The notes beneath the pieces were generated by a model. The model made no database searches. It saw nothing but the letters and a program-made list of their open reading frames with translations, and was not told where the DNA came from. Position numbers and translations under genes: made by a program. From positions 20,561 through 84,560 of the forward strand of contig JAJQGL010000112.1 in NCBI GenBank assembly GCA_021200535.1: a stretch of DNA of 64,000 nucleotides. The letters are read 5' to 3'. This document shows, piece after piece, positions 46,013 to 54,683 of this stretch (position 1 is its first letter; each line of letters opens with the position of its first letter). The DNA is from Clostridiaceae bacterium. GTDB taxonomy: Bacteria > Bacillota > Clostridia > Lachnospirales > Lachnospiraceae.

Positions 46013-46729
46013 TTATATTATTTTTTTTAAATAGTCTTCATACTTCTTGACAATCAATTTCCTGCCGCTTTTCCGAATGGGTATCATATCGTCGCTGATT
46101 GTAATAAAATCAGAATCTACAAGGCCTGCCACATACTGCAGATTGATCAGATAACTCTGATGGCAGCGCAGAAAACGCTCATCACGCATCTGCTGCTCAA
46201 ATACATCAAGCTTATTATAAACCTTGACGCTTCCCTGGGTCGTCGTGTGGATATACACCACCTTGTTGTCTGACTCCATATAAATAATATCCTTATATGG
46301 AATGATCACAGATTTTCTTTTTGATTTTACCTGTATGTAGTTCTGATTCATCTGCGGATGCTTTTGGAGATAATAGTCCAAAAGCGCTCCTATCCTGCTT
46401 GACTGGTAGGGTTTCAGCAAGTAACCCATCGCGTGGATTTCATATGCTGCAATCGCAAAATCACGGCTTGAGGTACAATAGATAAGCTCTACATCTGAAT
46501 CTATTTCCCTGATCTTCCGCCCCGTCTCAATCCCGTCGATATCCGGCATAATCACGTCTAATAGGATCAGGTCGCAGGGATGATTTACATAATCTGACAA
46601 TAACGCCTCGCCGCTCTGATAGGAGATAATATTATAATCCAACCCTCTGTCCTGCATTAAATATTCCACAATCCTCTGCAGTAAAACGAGTTCTGTTTTT
46701 TGATCTTCACAAATCGCCACCTTTATCAT
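46013..46729 (-). CDS. LytTR-family response regulator
   Basis: Two-component regulator: receiver domain (residues ~1-120, IKVAICEDQKTE acid pocket, phosphorylated Asp in DLILLDVIMPDIDG, and the LLKPYQ lysine) plus a LytTR DNA-binding domain (~135-238, IYMESDNKVVYIHT, FLRCHQSYLINLQYV). 238 aa from the ATG at 46729. LytTR regulators bind paired imperfect direct repeats and often control bacteriocins, wall or quorum functions. No histidine kinase is adjacent; the only operon partner seen is the TPR lipoprotein. It has a strong extended -10 promoter. Confidence 0.92.
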   Translation of the reverse strand: MIKVAICEDQKTELVLLQRIVEYLMQDRGLDYNIISYQSGEALLSDYVNHPCDLILLDVIMPDIDGIETGRKIREIDSDVELIYCTSSRDFAIAAYEIHAMGYLLKPYQSSRIGALLDYYLQKHPQMNQNYIQVKSKRKSVIIPYKDIIYMESDNKVVYIHTTTQGSVKVYNKLDVFEQQMRDERFLRCHQSYLINLQYVAGLVDSDFITISDDMIPIRKSGRKLIVKKYEDYLKKII

Positions 46730-46868
46730 TGTGTTCTTTTCCTTTCCGCACTGATCAGACTTTATTTTCAAACGTTAAAAACGGATTTTCTGCAGTCAGC
46801 CAGTATAGCGTTTTTTATCAACTACACTTTATTACTTGCCTTCGCTTCCTGTGTTTTACTTCACGTAC

Positions 46869-46896
46869 ATTATAGCAAATATCAGGAATTATGCAA
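46869..46896 (-). promoter_or_regulatory. Extended -10 sigma-A promoter for the LytTR-TPR operon
   Basis: Minus strand TTGCAT, 16-base spacer ending TGC, then TATAAT; the TGn before the -10 makes it an extended -10 promoter. Leader about 135 bases. Confidence 0.78.
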
Positions 46897-46931
46897 ATTT
46901 TCCCCATTTCGGTTCCGTTCTTTTTGCGCTT

Positions 46932-46941
46932 GCATAAGATA
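46932..46941 (+). promoter_or_regulatory. Possible sporulation-type -10 (GCATAnnnTA) for dpaAB
   Basis: GCATAAGATA lies 57 bases before dpaA and fits the CATAnnnTA form of mother-cell sigma-K promoters, which drive dipicolinate synthesis in Bacillus. The -35 side is unconvincing, so this is tentative. Confidence 0.35.
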
Positions 46942-46997
46942 CTATAACAAAAAATCTTTCGATTGCATGTCAGGTTCAATCGAGGAAATGGGGATTT

Positions 46998-47813
46998 ATG
47001 CCAAATACCGGAAGCGCTTGTACAGGACCGGATAAAAGAAATCAATACCTCAGAGAATATCTGGCAGACCACGGTTATCAGACCATCCTGCCGGAAACTG
47101 TACTATCCACACAGGAGTCTCTGCAAATCGCTTCAGAAGAGGAACGGAGCCTTCTTTTGCTTTTGCCGGTTGCGGCTTCCAAAGAGCTTTTGGATTCCAT
47201 CAAAAAATTCATTACCCGCAGACATATTGTAATCGGCGGCAACCTGCCAAAAGATTTTTTGTCCTATTGCAGGGAACAGCAAATTGATTGCATTGATTAT
47301 TTAAATCTGCCCGGCACAGCCATGCTAAACGCAGTGGCAACAGCCGAGGGTTCGATTTGTGAGGCAATCCTTGCCAGTGAAATCAATCTGCAGCAAAGCC
47401 AATGCCTTATTTTGGGTTTTGGAAAATGCGGGGAAATCCTTGCAGATAAACTTCACGCATTAAATGCTTACGTCAGCATATCCACCCGAAACCCAGAGGC
47501 AAGAGCAAAAGCCCTGGCATACGGTTATCAGCTGCACGGGCAGCATTCTTCCTACAGCCAGTATGATTTTATTTTTAACACGGCTCCTGCACCGGTAATC
47601 AACCGGAATATTATTGATCAGTTAAAAAAAGAGTGCATTATCATTGATATTGCATCAAAACCCGGCGGTACAGACTTTGACTATTGTGTCCAAAAAGGAA
47701 TAACGGCAAAGCACTGCCTGAGCCTGCCCGGAAAATATGCTCCCAAAACAAGCGCAAAGCTTATCTACAACCAGCTTGAACCCATCCTAAAAGGCAGTCG
47801 AGGACAGATATAA
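46998..47813 (+). CDS. dpaA: Dipicolinate synthase subunit A
   Basis: With DpaB oxidises dihydrodipicolinate to dipicolinic acid, the spore-core chelator, in the mother cell. The 271-aa product has a Rossmann-type second half: SQCLILGFGKCGEILADKLHALNAYVSISTRN, a typical NAD(P)-binding GxGxxG, then DFIFNTAPAPVI and DIASKPGGTDF. The LPGTAMLNAVATAEGSICEAI region is conserved in DpaA. GGGG lies four bases before the ATG. Followed 32 bp later by dpaB. No dapG or asd precedes it as in Bacillus. Strong evidence that the organism forms spores. Confidence 0.93.
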   Translation: MPNTGSACTGPDKRNQYLREYLADHGYQTILPETVLSTQESLQIASEEERSLLLLLPVAASKELLDSIKKFITRRHIVIGGNLPKDFLSYCREQQIDCIDYLNLPGTAMLNAVATAEGSICEAILASEINLQQSQCLILGFGKCGEILADKLHALNAYVSISTRNPEARAKALAYGYQLHGQHSSYSQYDFIFNTAPAPVINRNIIDQLKKECIIIDIASKPGGTDFDYCVQKGITAKHCLSLPGKYAPKTSAKLIYNQLEPILKGSRGQI

Positions 47814-47845
47814 AACAGCCCTCTGGGCAGAAAAGAGGATGATTT

Positions 47846-48457
47846 ATGACAAATACCATACCTGAGCGCATTGCCGTTGGCTTTGCGATAACCGGTTCTT
47901 TTTGTACATTCAGCAAAATTCTTGACGTATTGAAGGATATGATGAAAAAAGATTTCGATATTACACCGATTTTTTCAGAAAAAAGCAGCACGCTCGATAA
48001 CCGATTTTTTGAAGCAGAAGACTTTGTTGCACAGGTTCAGGAAATCACCCGCAAAAAGGGGATTTTTACGATTCCGGAAGCGGAACCGATTGGGCCAAAG
48101 GGCTATCTGGATGTCCTTGTCATTGCTCCCTGCACCGGAAATACGCTTGCCAAACTCTGCAGCGGTATTACAGATTCCCCTGTACTGATGGCAGCAAAAG
48201 CGCATCTGCGCAACGAGAAGCCTTTAATTATATCCATTTCAACAAATGATGCCCTCGGCATGAATTTCTGTAATCTTGGGAAATTAATGAATACCAAAAA
48301 CATCTACTTTGTCCCATTCGGGCAGGATAATTATAAGAAAAAAAGCAACTCGCTGATTGCACACACCGACCTGATTCCGGATACCATTTACGCAGCGCTA
48401 AAAGGCAGACAGCTTCAACCGGTCATCCAGTCTCCGTTTGCCTGCTGCGATAAATAA
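47846..48457 (+). CDS. dpaB: Dipicolinate synthase subunit B
   Basis: Flavoprotein-type subunit of dipicolinate synthase. The 203-aa product starts IAVGFAITGSFCTFSKIL and has the flavoprotein blocks LVIAPCTGNTLAKLCSGITDSPVLMAAKAHLRN and PLIISISTNDALG seen in SpoVFB. GAGGATG precedes the ATG. It is the second gene of a two-gene operon with dpaA and is followed by a terminator. Confidence 0.94.
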   Translation: MTNTIPERIAVGFAITGSFCTFSKILDVLKDMMKKDFDITPIFSEKSSTLDNRFFEAEDFVAQVQEITRKKGIFTIPEAEPIGPKGYLDVLVIAPCTGNTLAKLCSGITDSPVLMAAKAHLRNEKPLIISISTNDALGMNFCNLGKLMNTKNIYFVPFGQDNYKKKSNSLIAHTDLIPDTIYAALKGRQLQPVIQSPFACCDK

Positions 48458-48469
48458 TAAAAATACCGG

Positions 48470-48520
48470 AAACACCCAGGAGGGAGCCGCATTGCGGCTT
48501 CTGCCCGGGTGTTCTTTTCA
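48470..48520 (+). terminator. Intrinsic terminator after dpaB
   Basis: AACACCC pairs with GGGTGTT, with an inner AGCCGC-ATT-GCGGCT stem, followed by TTCTTTTC and ATTTTTG. It also lies between the convergent dpaB and cdaR genes. Confidence 0.8.
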
Positions 48521-48527
48521 TTTTTGT

Positions 48528-49943
48528 CTATTCTTCATCCGACTCTTCTGTTTCCTTTGGCTCTGTGGTTTCCACTGCCTGCGTTGCAGCCGGTTCTTGT
48601 GTCTGCGCGTCTTGTGTCGGCTTCACTGTAGAGGACGGCGTTTCCTCTGCTGTTTCCTCCTCCTCTGCAGAATCATCCTCCTTCGTGATTTTTACTTTTA
48701 CCTTAACCTGACTAAGCACCGTATAATCTTCATCCAATTCCAGCTTCAGCGGAAGAGAATACGTTCCTTCCTCCACCTCAGAACAATCCAGATATCCGAG
48801 TGAATCCGTGTCATCTATCTCAGAAAGCACAGACTCCCTTGCGCGAATCACAATCGAAACACTCGATTTTTTTTCTGCGATCTTTGCCGTATAACCATCT
48901 GGCAGCTCTTTGAAGCGGATATCATCAACCGAAAAGCTGATCTGCCTTTCCTTAAGCGATTCGATCACAATGCTGACGGAAACGCTGTCATCATCATTTG
49001 CAAGGGTAATTCCCTGATCCAGATAATCGCTGATACTAATTTCCTGGTTCAGGCGGCTGGAATGATCTGTCATTCCGGTAATATCAATCGGCAGCGTAAT
49101 TTCCGATATTGCGGAAAGCTTCTTTTCAGAGCCGGCGATTTCAATCGTTTCCGGAAGACAGGTTGTCTCTACATATTCATACCCCTCCGCCGGAACCCCG
49201 GTTACTTTTACTTCAATCGGTACTTCCTTGCTCTGCAGCATCTTTGCCTGTACCTTAACGGTGTCCGAGCTAAACGACAATGTCGAAGAGGTTACTTTAT
49301 TGCCCTTTTTATCGTAAGCAACCGGTTCTAACTTTTTGGAAAAGGTTTCGCTTGCCCCATTGACATTCATTAAAACGCGGACTGTTGCAATCCGGTCAAT
49401 CACGGATTCGCCGCCTGTCACCTCAATCACATTCGGCTTTGCCCGACACTCTCCAACCATGTAGCCATCAGCCGCGGTCCCTGTCGTCTCCACCGTAATT
49501 TTCATCAGTTTGGTTTCCATATCCTCCAGGGAAACCTTCATCACCTGATCACATTCCAGAACCACATCAGACGTATTGTTTTTCAGCGATACTTTTATTG
49601 CCACTGAGTTGACAGCAGAAAGCTCTGACAAATCAGCCACTGCGCGGATATCATTGCTGTCAAGATTATCCACAACACTGCGCTTCCCCGTCACATTAAC
49701 GCTCGCCGTACTTCCTGAAATCACCTCATATACCTTATTTACAGAACGAAGCGCATCTTCATTTTCCGTCTCCACCTGTACCACAAATGTTTTTGTTTTA
49801 TATGGATTGTCGACATTTACAATAAGGAGCCAGACTAAAATTGCACCGACGACAGATAATATTTTAATCGACAGATTGTGCACAAAAATACCTTTCCAGA
49901 AATCTTTTGTCTTCCATTTTTTATTTCTGTTTTTTCCAAACAA
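48528..49943 (-). CDS. cdaR: YbbR-domain regulator of c-di-AMP synthase (CdaR), TTG start
   Basis: Membrane-anchored extracytoplasmic protein that binds and modulates CdaA. The 471-aa product has one N-terminal membrane helix (LSIKILSVVGAILVWLLIVNV) and four YbbR repeats, each with the PxxxxVTG-like turn (NVTGKRSVVDNL, PNVIEVTGGESVIDRI, PETIEIAGSEKKLSAI). A long Thr/Glu/Gln-rich tail (TAEETPSSTVKPTQDAQTQE) ends the protein and could be a flexible outside extension. The start codon is TTG with GGAGGG six bases upstream. It follows cdaA by 40 bp. Confidence 0.9.
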   Translation of the reverse strand: MFGKNRNKKWKTKDFWKGIFVHNLSIKILSVVGAILVWLLIVNVDNPYKTKTFVVQVETENEDALRSVNKVYEVISGSTASVNVTGKRSVVDNLDSNDIRAVADLSELSAVNSVAIKVSLKNNTSDVVLECDQVMKVSLEDMETKLMKITVETTGTAADGYMVGECRAKPNVIEVTGGESVIDRIATVRVLMNVNGASETFSKKLEPVAYDKKGNKVTSSTLSFSSDTVKVQAKMLQSKEVPIEVKVTGVPAEGYEYVETTCLPETIEIAGSEKKLSAISEITLPIDITGMTDHSSRLNQEISISDYLDQGITLANDDDSVSVSIVIESLKERQISFSVDDIRFKELPDGYTAKIAEKKSSVSIVIRARESVLSEIDDTDSLGYLDCSEVEEGTYSLPLKLELDEDYTVLSQVKVKVKITKEDDSAEEEETAEETPSSTVKPTQDAQTQEPAATQAVETTEPKETEESDEE

Positions 49944-49983
49944 AGCCTTCCCTCCTCTCGCTCTCGTCTATCTGTATCACCAG

Positions 49984-50889
49984 CTATTTTGAATCCTTTC
50001 TCTTGAAATGAATACCGCGAATACTGCGAATCCCCTGTTTCAGCTTAAACTGTTTCTTCGGTTTTTCTTCTTCTATCTTTCCCTGCGCCTCACAAAGCTT
50101 TTTCTTTAACAGTTCACCATCTACATTGCGCAAAAGCTTTCCCATAATCGCAACCGAGATTTTTCCGGTTTCCTCTGAGACAATAATGGTTACGCTGTCA
50201 CTGACTTCGCTGATTCCCACACCGGCACGGTGCCTTGTCCCAAGCTCTTTCGATAATCCAAGATTATCTGACAGGGGCAGATAACAGGTTGCTGAAACAA
50301 TCCGGTCATTCCGCAAAATCACTGCACCGTCGTGCAGCGGTGTATTGTGCTCAAAAATATTAATCAACAGCTGGCTGCTAATCGCAGAATCAATATTAAT
50401 TCCCGTGCGTTCATATTCCGCCAGGCTGATTTCCCTCTCCAGAATAATCAGGGCACCTGTCTTTACCTTTGCCAGCTCAACCGAAGCTTTCACAATCTCA
50501 TTGATTGAGCGGTCAGAAAACCGGATATTTTTATCCTTTGTTTCATCAAACGGAAGGATGGATGTCACAAAATTCTTCCGCCCCAATTCCTCCAGCGCCT
50601 TTCGAAGCTCGGGCTGAAAAATAACCGCCAGCGCCGTGATACCAATCGCCAGCGTCTTATTAAAAATCCACAAAATCGTAGTCATATCTAAAAAATATGC
50701 GACAAGATATGCCAGTAACAGCACAATGATTCCCTTCAAAAGAGTCCATACCCTTGTCCGTCTTGCCCAGAGGACAACATGGTACAGCGAAAAGGCAATA
50801 ATCGCAATTTCGATAACATCTATCAGCGTTATTTTCGGCAAAGCCAGAAAAAGCACGGTATCCTGAATCGCTTTGATCAAAGTTTCCAT
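49984..50889 (-). CDS. cdaA: Diadenylate cyclase CdaA
   Basis: Membrane c-di-AMP synthase from two ATP. The 301-aa product has three N-terminal helices and a DAC domain with the two catalytic motifs DGA (in PLHDGAVIL) and RHR (in GTRHRAGVGISE). The C-terminus is basic. GGAGG lies five bases before the ATG at 50889; the ATG four codons earlier overlaps this site. Operon with cdaR downstream and two unknown membrane proteins upstream. glmM, the third gene of the Bacillus operon, is elsewhere in this window. c-di-AMP controls K+ and osmolyte balance and wall stress. Confidence 0.96.
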   Translation of the reverse strand: METLIKAIQDTVLFLALPKITLIDVIEIAIIAFSLYHVVLWARRTRVWTLLKGIIVLLLAYLVAYFLDMTTILWIFNKTLAIGITALAVIFQPELRKALEELGRKNFVTSILPFDETKDKNIRFSDRSINEIVKASVELAKVKTGALIILEREISLAEYERTGINIDSAISSQLLINIFEHNTPLHDGAVILRNDRIVSATCYLPLSDNLGLSKELGTRHRAGVGISEVSDSVTIIVSEETGKISVAIMGKLLRNVDGELLKKKLCEAQGKIEEEKPKKQFKLKQGIRSIRGIHFKRKDSK

Positions 50890-50926
50890 ATTCTCCTCCA
50901 TATTTCATGTGTCCTGCGCGGTTATA

Positions 50927-51910
50927 TTATTCTTCTTTTACGTTACTTTCCTCTTTTACCTGTTCATCCCTTGTCCGCTTCCGGTATTCCGAAAAACGCC
51001 TTGAATTAAAATGCTTTACACTTTTTTGGGGCGCCGCAACACTCATTTTAGGCACCGCCCTGACATAGTAATAATACTCGTCATCCTCAAACTGTACATT
51101 CTCTACACCTGCATAATTCAAAGCAAGACGCATAAACTGTATAACCCAGACCAGCAGTGCAGAAAGCAGACTGCCGATCAGGAAAGCAGGCATATTTAAA
51201 TTACTGTTCAGTGCAAAATTAACAATCAAAAACAATACTATATTACAGATCGTCCCAACCACAATCGAAAGCTCAAATGCAAAATTCCATTCCCTTGTCC
51301 GAATGATATATACAACAATGGAAACCACGCAAAAAATAAGGAGCGTCGCATACATATCCTCTTCTCCTGCAACTCCCTGCAAAACAGCATGGTATAAATT
51401 GATCCCTGTTTCGGTCGAAGTGCTTACCACAGAGGTAACCGTCTGCAGCAGATAATAGATGAATACTCCGAACGTAATCGGCAGCACCGCAAGCGGCGAC
51501 GAAACAAGCCCCAAAAACATAGGGACACCATAAACCAGATGCAGGGGAAATGCGATCGGAATGGCAATAATGGCATAAGCATGCTCCGGGACAAAACGAA
51601 TATACATAAAATATGCCAAAAGGAAAATGACCGCAACAAAGAGCGCCAGAATCGGAGAAACATAAAAAATATGAACCACCACAAAAACGGCTGCCGCCCC
51701 TAAAAGAAATCCTCCCGGCAAAATCATGCTGACAACAGCCAGAATCAGCTCTACATAAAGATGATTCAGCCCAGGATAGTACCCAATGATATTATTAACA
51801 GAAGAAAATGTAATAAACCCGATTAAAAAACGGAACACAAGATGACAGACAGCGGTATATTTCTGGTAAAGGCCTCGCAGCCGTTCCCTAAGCACCAATA
51901 ATTGTGTCAT
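50927..51910 (-). CDS. Polytopic membrane protein of unknown function upstream of cdaA
   Basis: I do not recognise a characterised family. The 327-aa product has eight to ten hydrophobic segments, for example LYVELILAVVSMILPGGFLLGAAAVFVVVHIFYV and FLIGSLLSALLVWVIQFMRL, and a charged cytoplasmic tail of about 60 residues (RRFSEYRKRTRDEQVKEESNVKEE). The NHLYVELILAVVSMILPGGFLLG and VPEHAYAIIAIPIAFPLHLVYGVPMFLGLVSSPLAV regions look like transporter or biogenesis-protein cores but without known motifs. GGAGG is nine bases before the ATG. It overlaps the upstream gene by 23 bases and is 37 bp from cdaA, so it is almost surely in the c-di-AMP operon. Confidence 0.85.
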   Translation of the reverse strand: MTQLLVLRERLRGLYQKYTAVCHLVFRFLIGFITFSSVNNIIGYYPGLNHLYVELILAVVSMILPGGFLLGAAAVFVVVHIFYVSPILALFVAVIFLLAYFMYIRFVPEHAYAIIAIPIAFPLHLVYGVPMFLGLVSSPLAVLPITFGVFIYYLLQTVTSVVSTSTETGINLYHAVLQGVAGEEDMYATLLIFCVVSIVVYIIRTREWNFAFELSIVVGTICNIVLFLIVNFALNSNLNMPAFLIGSLLSALLVWVIQFMRLALNYAGVENVQFEDDEYYYYVRAVPKMSVAAPQKSVKHFNSRRFSEYRKRTRDEQVKEESNVKEE

Positions 51911-52313
51911 CCTCTGTCTCCTCCTTACTTTTTATATAATATTCTTCTAATTTTTTTAAATGCTCATGATATCCGGCTAATTTCGATCTCACCTGACGGT
52001 ATCTTTTCTGAAAATGAAAATAGGAAAAAAACACAGAAACAACCAGCAGGACCATATATATCCCAAAGAAAACCAGGCCATGTCTCGCATAATCCAAAAC
52101 CACTATATTCAGGAAAATAAAATCTGCATGATACAATATAACTAAAAAGGCAAGCAGGAAATAGCTCACCGTAACATTGCAAATAACCCCCATCACATGA
52201 GAGCGGATATAATGCGATTTATAATAGCCTTCCCTTGAAAGCTCTTTTTTGCAGCGTTTCGTCTCATCCAATGCAATCTGTGTCATCAGATAGACTTTTT
52301 CTTCATTTACCAT
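51888..52313 (-). CDS. Small two-helix membrane protein of unknown function, first gene of the cdaA operon
   Basis: 141 aa. A hydrophilic N-terminus (LDETKRCKKELSREGYYKSHYIRSHVMG), two transmembrane helices (VTVSYFLLAFLVILYHADFIFLNIVV and GLVFFGIYMVLLVVSVFFSYFHF) and a C-terminal helical, probably coiled segment (YRQVRSKLAGYHEHLKKLEEYYIKSKEE). No known domain comes to mind. GGGGAG precedes the ATG. It is the first gene after a good promoter and overlaps the next gene by 23 bases, which implies translational coupling and joint function with the polytopic protein. Confidence 0.83.
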   Translation of the reverse strand: MVNEEKVYLMTQIALDETKRCKKELSREGYYKSHYIRSHVMGVICNVTVSYFLLAFLVILYHADFIFLNIVVLDYARHGLVFFGIYMVLLVVSVFFSYFHFQKRYRQVRSKLAGYHEHLKKLEEYYIKSKEETEDDTIIGA

Positions 52314-52351
52314 GATAATCTCCCCGCAAATACAATAAGCCCATATGTTTT

Positions 52352-52380
52352 ATTATATAATTGTATGTAAATTTAAGCAA
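52352..52380 (-). promoter_or_regulatory. Sigma-A promoter of the cdaA operon
   Basis: Minus strand TTGCTT, 17-base spacer, TATAAT. The -35 hexamer lies inside the right-hand arm of the terminator hairpin of the preceding gene. Confidence 0.72.
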
Positions 52381-52417
52381 GCCCCTTTCTGATGTTTCAG
52401 GGGCCTGCTTAAATTTA
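52368..52417. terminator. Terminator-like hairpin after the L,D-transpeptidase gene
   Basis: TAAATTTAAGCA-A-GCCCCT pairs with AGGGGC-C-TGCTTAAATTTA across an 11-12 base loop. The right flank on plus (ATTTATTTTTTCTTTT) is T-rich; on minus the T residues are partly within the stem, so ending of the minus-strand gene is likely but imperfect. Confidence 0.7.
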
Positions 52418-52426
52418 TTTTTTCTT

Positions 52427-54505
52427 TTAATATCCTACTTTTTTACCGCTTTTTGTCATGTAACCGCTAATCTTTCCGGCTTTATAATCCTTTTTCTTTG
52501 TAGAATCCGGTACAGCAGGATCCGTTGGATCGTAGCTGACACCCTGAATCGTAATCGTCGCATTTTTGCCTAACGGTCCCGGCTTTGAGCTGTTTCCCTG
52601 CAAAATCTTTACCTTTGTGCCTGTTGAGGCATAATCATAAATCCATTTTGCATCCGCTACTGTCATGCGGACACAGCCGGCCGAAGCAGGAGAGCCAAGA
52701 CGGTTATAAGAGTATGAGCTCAATGCATAATGCGACTGTGAGCTGACCGCAACTGCATGAAAATAAACATTTCCTACAATATGGCTGCACCATCTTGCAT
52801 AAACGATGCTTCCATCCGGCTCATGCATTGTTTTTAAGGAATAGCGCACTGCTTCTCCGTTTGTACAAATCGAATAGGTCCCAAGCGGCGTATAAGAAGA
52901 GTTTGTATTCAGGCCGCTGGTGCCTGCCACTGTTGATACATCCCTCCCCACCGATACGGTGCAGGTCTTAACCGGGATATCATATTTTCCGGTGTCACTA
53001 TCATACATATAGATCGTAACAACGCAGGCCGCACGGTTAATCTCAATCAGGAACTGACTTCCGGAACCACCCTTTTTGATGTTTAAAATATCCGTCAAAT
53101 CAGTCTGTTTTACATTGTTTATGTAATAAAATTTATATTTGGTTCCCTGATATTTTTCATAATACCAGCCGTTTTTGCCCATATCCTTTTTCTTCATGCT
53201 ATAGCTTTTCTCATTTAAAAGGACTTTTTTTCCCCATCTGGTATAGCCATACGCATAAACGGCATAGCTTCCCGTGACACTGTGGCTGATACGTGCAGAA
53301 TAACTTTTCCCATTTGAAGAAGCCTTTGCCGAATAGACTGCAAGCTTCTTTTTTGTCTTAGAACCATCTGTCTGCCTGTAAACAACAAACTGTACCTTTT
53401 TTATATTGCCCGGAAGATAGGCCCCCGTTAATTTTGCCGCGCAGGTCGCATCCTGTTTCTTTGTTATTTTCCACTTGCCTTCCACCGCAGTCTGCGCTGC
53501 CGTACAGCTCGAATCCAGCGTTCGGGTATTTCCATTGGAATCTGTCACTACCGCCCTGACCGTATATGTGTCCAGCTTATAGCTTAATTCCTTCATCTTT
53601 ACTTCAGCGTAATACTGGTTTCCGCTGCTCTTTTTCTTTGCTTTTTTAGAATATACCTTTTTCCCTTTGCTGTTATATATCTGATACGTTACTTTTTTAA
53701 CGCCGTATGGGTTCTTAAGACCTTTTAACGTGATTCCAAACGCCGCCTTTTTTTCCAGCGCACTTGTCTTTTTTGCTGCAAAGCCAGTCTTTGTCTGATC
53801 TACCGTATAAGCAGCAGACACCAGCGTAACCGTGTCTGTGCTGTTTGTATTTGACAATACGACCTTTGCATTCCAGTCTCCATAACCGCTCCCGGCCTTT
53901 GTGATATTCACGCTCCAGCTAATACTGCTTCCGGCAATCGTCCGGCTGCTTCCCAGCGTCTTTGCCGAAGATTCTGCTTTGCCGTTTTTCCAGACCTGAA
54001 CAGATACTTTATTGCCGGAACCCGGAACCAGCACACCGCCAGACTCTTCAGATGAGGTAAGCTTAACCACACGCTTTGCACTGGAAGCATCCCCTTCGAC
54101 TGTCAGGCTGATATTGCTCTGATGAATAGTGAAATCACACGATCCGCTTCCGATCTGCACATCACCTGCTTTGATCGTCACCTGATACTCCCCATATTCA
54201 TAAGAAGAAAAATCGGTCATAGAAAAGCTTCCGGTATAACTCCCGTTTGTGACATCGGTTTCTGTCAGCGCAGTCTTTTGCTCCAATACAACTACACTGT
54301 CAGATTTTCTGGTCACTGTAACCAAAATATCTCCTGTAGATGCATCAATTCCGGTAACCGTATAACTGCAGCTTCCCGTACTCCGATCCGTCGTAACTGC
54401 AACCGTCGCCTCCGCTTTCGCCTGAGCCGGCAATACGCCTGCTGCCGCCATCAAAAGGACTGCGGTAAAAAAAATCTGTTTCCATCGTTGCACTGTATTT
54501 TTCAT
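52427..54505 (-). CDS. Secreted L,D-transpeptidase (YkuD) with repeat domains
   Basis: A 692-aa exported protein. Signal peptide (FFTAVLLMAAAGVLPAQAKA) is followed by beta-rich repeats to about residue 440; segments such as DTYTVRAVVTDSNGNTRTLDSS and GSYAVYAYGYTRWGKKVLL resemble GBS-Bsp-like repeats. The YkuD catalytic domain (about 470-640) has the His in NVYFHAVAVSS and the nucleophile Cys611 in SPASAGCVRMT. Such enzymes form 3-3 cross-links or anchor proteins to the wall, and resist most beta-lactams. AGGAGG lies just before the ATG. The Lys/Tyr/Ser-rich mid-region is notably basic, as expected for binding wall polyanions. Its neighbour is a secreted GHL10 protein. Confidence 0.9.
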   Translation of the reverse strand: MKNTVQRWKQIFFTAVLLMAAAGVLPAQAKAEATVAVTTDRSTGSCSYTVTGIDASTGDILVTVTRKSDSVVVLEQKTALTETDVTNGSYTGSFSMTDFSSYEYGEYQVTIKAGDVQIGSGSCDFTIHQSNISLTVEGDASSAKRVVKLTSSEESGGVLVPGSGNKVSVQVWKNGKAESSAKTLGSSRTIAGSSISWSVNITKAGSGYGDWNAKVVLSNTNSTDTVTLVSAAYTVDQTKTGFAAKKTSALEKKAAFGITLKGLKNPYGVKKVTYQIYNSKGKKVYSKKAKKKSSGNQYYAEVKMKELSYKLDTYTVRAVVTDSNGNTRTLDSSCTAAQTAVEGKWKITKKQDATCAAKLTGAYLPGNIKKVQFVVYRQTDGSKTKKKLAVYSAKASSNGKSYSARISHSVTGSYAVYAYGYTRWGKKVLLNEKSYSMKKKDMGKNGWYYEKYQGTKYKFYYINNVKQTDLTDILNIKKGGSGSQFLIEINRAACVVTIYMYDSDTGKYDIPVKTCTVSVGRDVSTVAGTSGLNTNSSYTPLGTYSICTNGEAVRYSLKTMHEPDGSIVYARWCSHIVGNVYFHAVAVSSQSHYALSSYSYNRLGSPASAGCVRMTVADAKWIYDYASTGTKVKILQGNSSKPGPLGKNATITIQGVSYDPTDPAVPDSTKKKDYKAGKISGYMTKSGKKVGY

Positions 54506-54590
54506 ATCCTCCTCATTTCTACGCTGCTTTTTTATCGATAACTGGAGCGCACAGTCAATACATTATGCTTTTGTTTCTATATAGCTTATA

Positions 54591-54619
54591 TTTCTAACAT
54601 GTTTTTCCACTTCTGTCAA
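54591..54619 (-). promoter_or_regulatory. Likely promoter for the L,D-transpeptidase gene
   Basis: Minus strand TTGACA (perfect), 17-base spacer, TAGAAA. It lies in the 178-bp gap after the GHL10 gene, about 85 bases before the start codon. Confidence 0.6.
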
Positions 54620-54683
54620 GACAGCGCCTGTACAGCAAAAATTCATTCATCGTAAAAAGTCCAGTTATTAAGAAACCGCTATA

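Noticed and set aside
48438-48803. Plus-strand Cys/Leu-rich ORF over the end of cdaR
   Set aside because: Antisense to the Glu/Thr-rich CdaR tail; composition is the mirror of that tail and it overlaps the dpaB terminator.
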